DNA of 64,000 bases from Gloeotrichia echinulata CP02 (GTDB lineage: Bacteria > Cyanobacteriota > Cyanobacteriia > Cyanobacteriales > Nostocaceae), in the NCBI GenBank assembly GCA_038087035.1, contig CP051187.1, positions 620,001 to 684,000 of the forward strand. The letters are read 5' to 3'. This document shows positions 62,755-64,000 of this stretch, in pieces. Each line of letters starts with the position of its first letter. The first letter of the stretch is position 1. The position numbers and the translations under genes are program-made. The notes under the pieces are model-generated. The model searched no databases. It had not been told where the DNA came from and saw only the letters and a program-made list of their open reading frames with translations.

Positions 62755-64000
62755 ATGAGCTACTGCTTGAATCCTATCTGTTCCCATCCAGAAAATGTGG
62801 CATATAGCCAAAGGTGTCAGTCTTGTGGCTCGCAACTACTGTTGAGAGACCGCTATCAAGTCGTGAAACCATTGGGTCAAGGTGGCTTTGGCGCAACCTT
62901 TTTAGCCTATGATCAAGCCTTACCAGGGGAACCGAGTTGCGTGATTAAGCAACTTCGTCCCTCAGCAAATGCACCACATGTTTTACAGATGGCGCGAGAA
63001 CTGTTTGAGCGAGAGGCGAAAACCCTAGGCAAAATTGGGAATCATCCCCAAGTCCCAAGGCTGTTGGACTATTTTGAAGACAATCAACAATTCTACTTAG
63101 TCCAGGAATACATTAATGGTGCCACCTTACAGCAAGAGGTGAAACGCAACGGTATTTTTAGCGAAGCTGGGGTCAAGCAGTTCTTGAGTGAAATTTTGCC
63201 TTTGCTGCAATACATTCATGAGCAAAAGGTGATTCACCGTGATATCAAACCAGCCAACTTGATTCGCCGCAGTCAAGATGCAAGAATGGTTTTGATTGAT
63301 TTTGGAGCGGTGAAAAACCAAGTCAATCCAATTTCTGGCCCATCAGGACAGACCGTATTAACTGCTTATGCAATTGGTACTCCTGGTTTTGCGCCTCCAG
63401 AGCAAATGGCGATGCGTCCAGTCTACGCCAGTGATATCTACGCCCTGGGAATAACATGCATTTATATGCTGACTGGTAAAGCTCCTAAAGATTTGGAATA
63501 CAATCCCACAACTGGTGAAATGATGTGGGAACGACTTGTACAACTCAGTGACCACTTCGCAAGTGTATTGCGGAAAATGTTGGAGGTGTCAGTACGTAAT
63601 CGCTACCAGTCAGCCACCGAGGTACTCAGAGGGTTGGAAATGGAACCATACCTGGAGAGTTTGGCTAAGGGATTGCTGGTTAAAACTGATGCCAGCGTTA
63701 AAGAGGTAACACAGAACCGCTGGGAAAATTCTGCGGTGATCAGTAGGAATCCTGTTGCTACTAATAGTAGTAGTAGTAGTGCAGAAGTGGCGCAGTTAGC
63801 AGCTGCAATTCGCGCCAGACGTGCTAAAGCTACAGAAGCGGCTGCATTAAATCCAGCGGGAATCCGCCAAGGGCTGATGGTGGCAAAATCTACAACCTTG
63901 GCTAGCAGCAACAGTAATGGTTCGCAAATTCAAAACTCTAAAATTGCACGCAAGTTAGATACCCAAGGTTTACTCACAGCCTATCTTAAGGGAAGACGGG
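62755..64000 (+). CDS. Serine/threonine protein kinase, N-terminal zinc-ribbon, partial
   Basis: The frame starts at ATG 62755 and is open to the window edge (415 codons). The N-terminus MSYCLNPICSHPENVAYSQR followed by CQSCGSQLLL has the four-cysteine ribbon seen in SpkB-like cyanobacterial kinases. The kinase domain (about 34-300) has GQGGFGATF, the Lys in CVIKQL, HRDIKPANL, DFGAVK and GTPGFAPPEQ. After it comes an alanine/arginine-rich segment (AQLAAAIRARRAKATEAAA). SpkB-type proteins usually continue into pentapeptide repeats, which would lie beyond the window. The C-terminus is missing only because the window ends. Confidence 0.9.
   Translation, partial: MSYCLNPICSHPENVAYSQRCQSCGSQLLLRDRYQVVKPLGQGGFGATFLAYDQALPGEPSCVIKQLRPSANAPHVLQMARELFEREAKTLGKIGNHPQVPRLLDYFEDNQQFYLVQEYINGATLQQEVKRNGIFSEAGVKQFLSEILPLLQYIHEQKVIHRDIKPANLIRRSQDARMVLIDFGAVKNQVNPISGPSGQTVLTAYAIGTPGFAPPEQMAMRPVYASDIYALGITCIYMLTGKAPKDLEYNPTTGEMMWERLVQLSDHFASVLRKMLEVSVRNRYQSATEVLRGLEMEPYLESLAKGLLVKTDASVKEVTQNRWENSAVISRNPVATNSSSSSAEVAQLAAAIRARRAKATEAAALNPAGIRQGLMVAKSTTLASSNSNGSQIQNSKIARKLDTQGLLTAYLKGRR

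Overview
The window comes from a filamentous, probably heterocyst-forming cyanobacterium (Nostocales). The evidence is many GCGATCGC (HIP1-type) octamers, runs of tandem heptamers (STRRs) of the kind known in heterocystous cyanobacteria, many small palindromic dispersed repeats, an SLH/OprB-type iron porin, a protein with a Mo-nitrogenase C-terminal-type domain, bilin-type GAF domains and a PEP-CTERM protein. No rRNA, tRNA or CRISPR array was recognised.

Layout. 1-5.5 kb: a partial membrane gene, a DUF1614 membrane protein, a PEP-CTERM exported protein and an iron-uptake porin, separated by MITE-like repeats. 5.5-8.8 kb: phosphonate-type ABC transporter phnC-phnD-phnE, with repeats expanded between phnD and phnE. 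9-12.1 kb: an EgtD-like methyltransferase and an ABC-2 exporter (ATPase plus permease). 12.7-17.4 kb: smc and a PRC-barrel gene. 17.6-27.2 kb: a secreted unknown, a Uma2 nuclease, obgE, a TerB/Mo-nitrogenase-C protein, a GCS2-family ligase, ftsI with an FtsL-like partner, and a small lipoprotein. 27.6-29.5 kb: an IS607-type element (tnpA+tnpB). 29.5-40.7 kb: a GST, a small exported protein, a two-component cluster, a LuxR-type regulator, an LpxB-like glycosyltransferase and a Ser/Thr kinase. 40.7-43.1 kb: an IS200/IS605-type tnpB element and a PIN-type toxin-antitoxin pair. 43.3-54.7 kb: CapA-like protein, SLBB polysaccharide exporter, DUF1400 hydrolase, an outer-membrane barrel, a multi-GAF histidine kinase and an ArsA ATPase. 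54.8-57.2 kb: a third tnpB element with a small divergent ribbon-helix-helix gene, a DUF2358 gene and a pseudogene split by a MITE. 57.4-59.8 kb: a large stand-alone reverse transcriptase with a helical C-terminal half and an RNxxxH (HEPN-like) motif, resembling antiphage AbiA-type RTs. 59.8-64 kb: hisIE, a ChaB-like gene, hemL and a Zn-ribbon Ser/Thr kinase that runs off the end.

Two things stand out. The RT-HEPN protein is the best candidate for an uncharacterised defence system. The other is how actively small repeats shape genes here: one inserts in frame into a tnpB exactly where the RuvC-II glutamate should be, repeats fill a variable loop of SMC, a MITE with a TA target duplication splits a gene, and heptamer repeats supply a Shine-Dalgarno sequence and probably a start codon.
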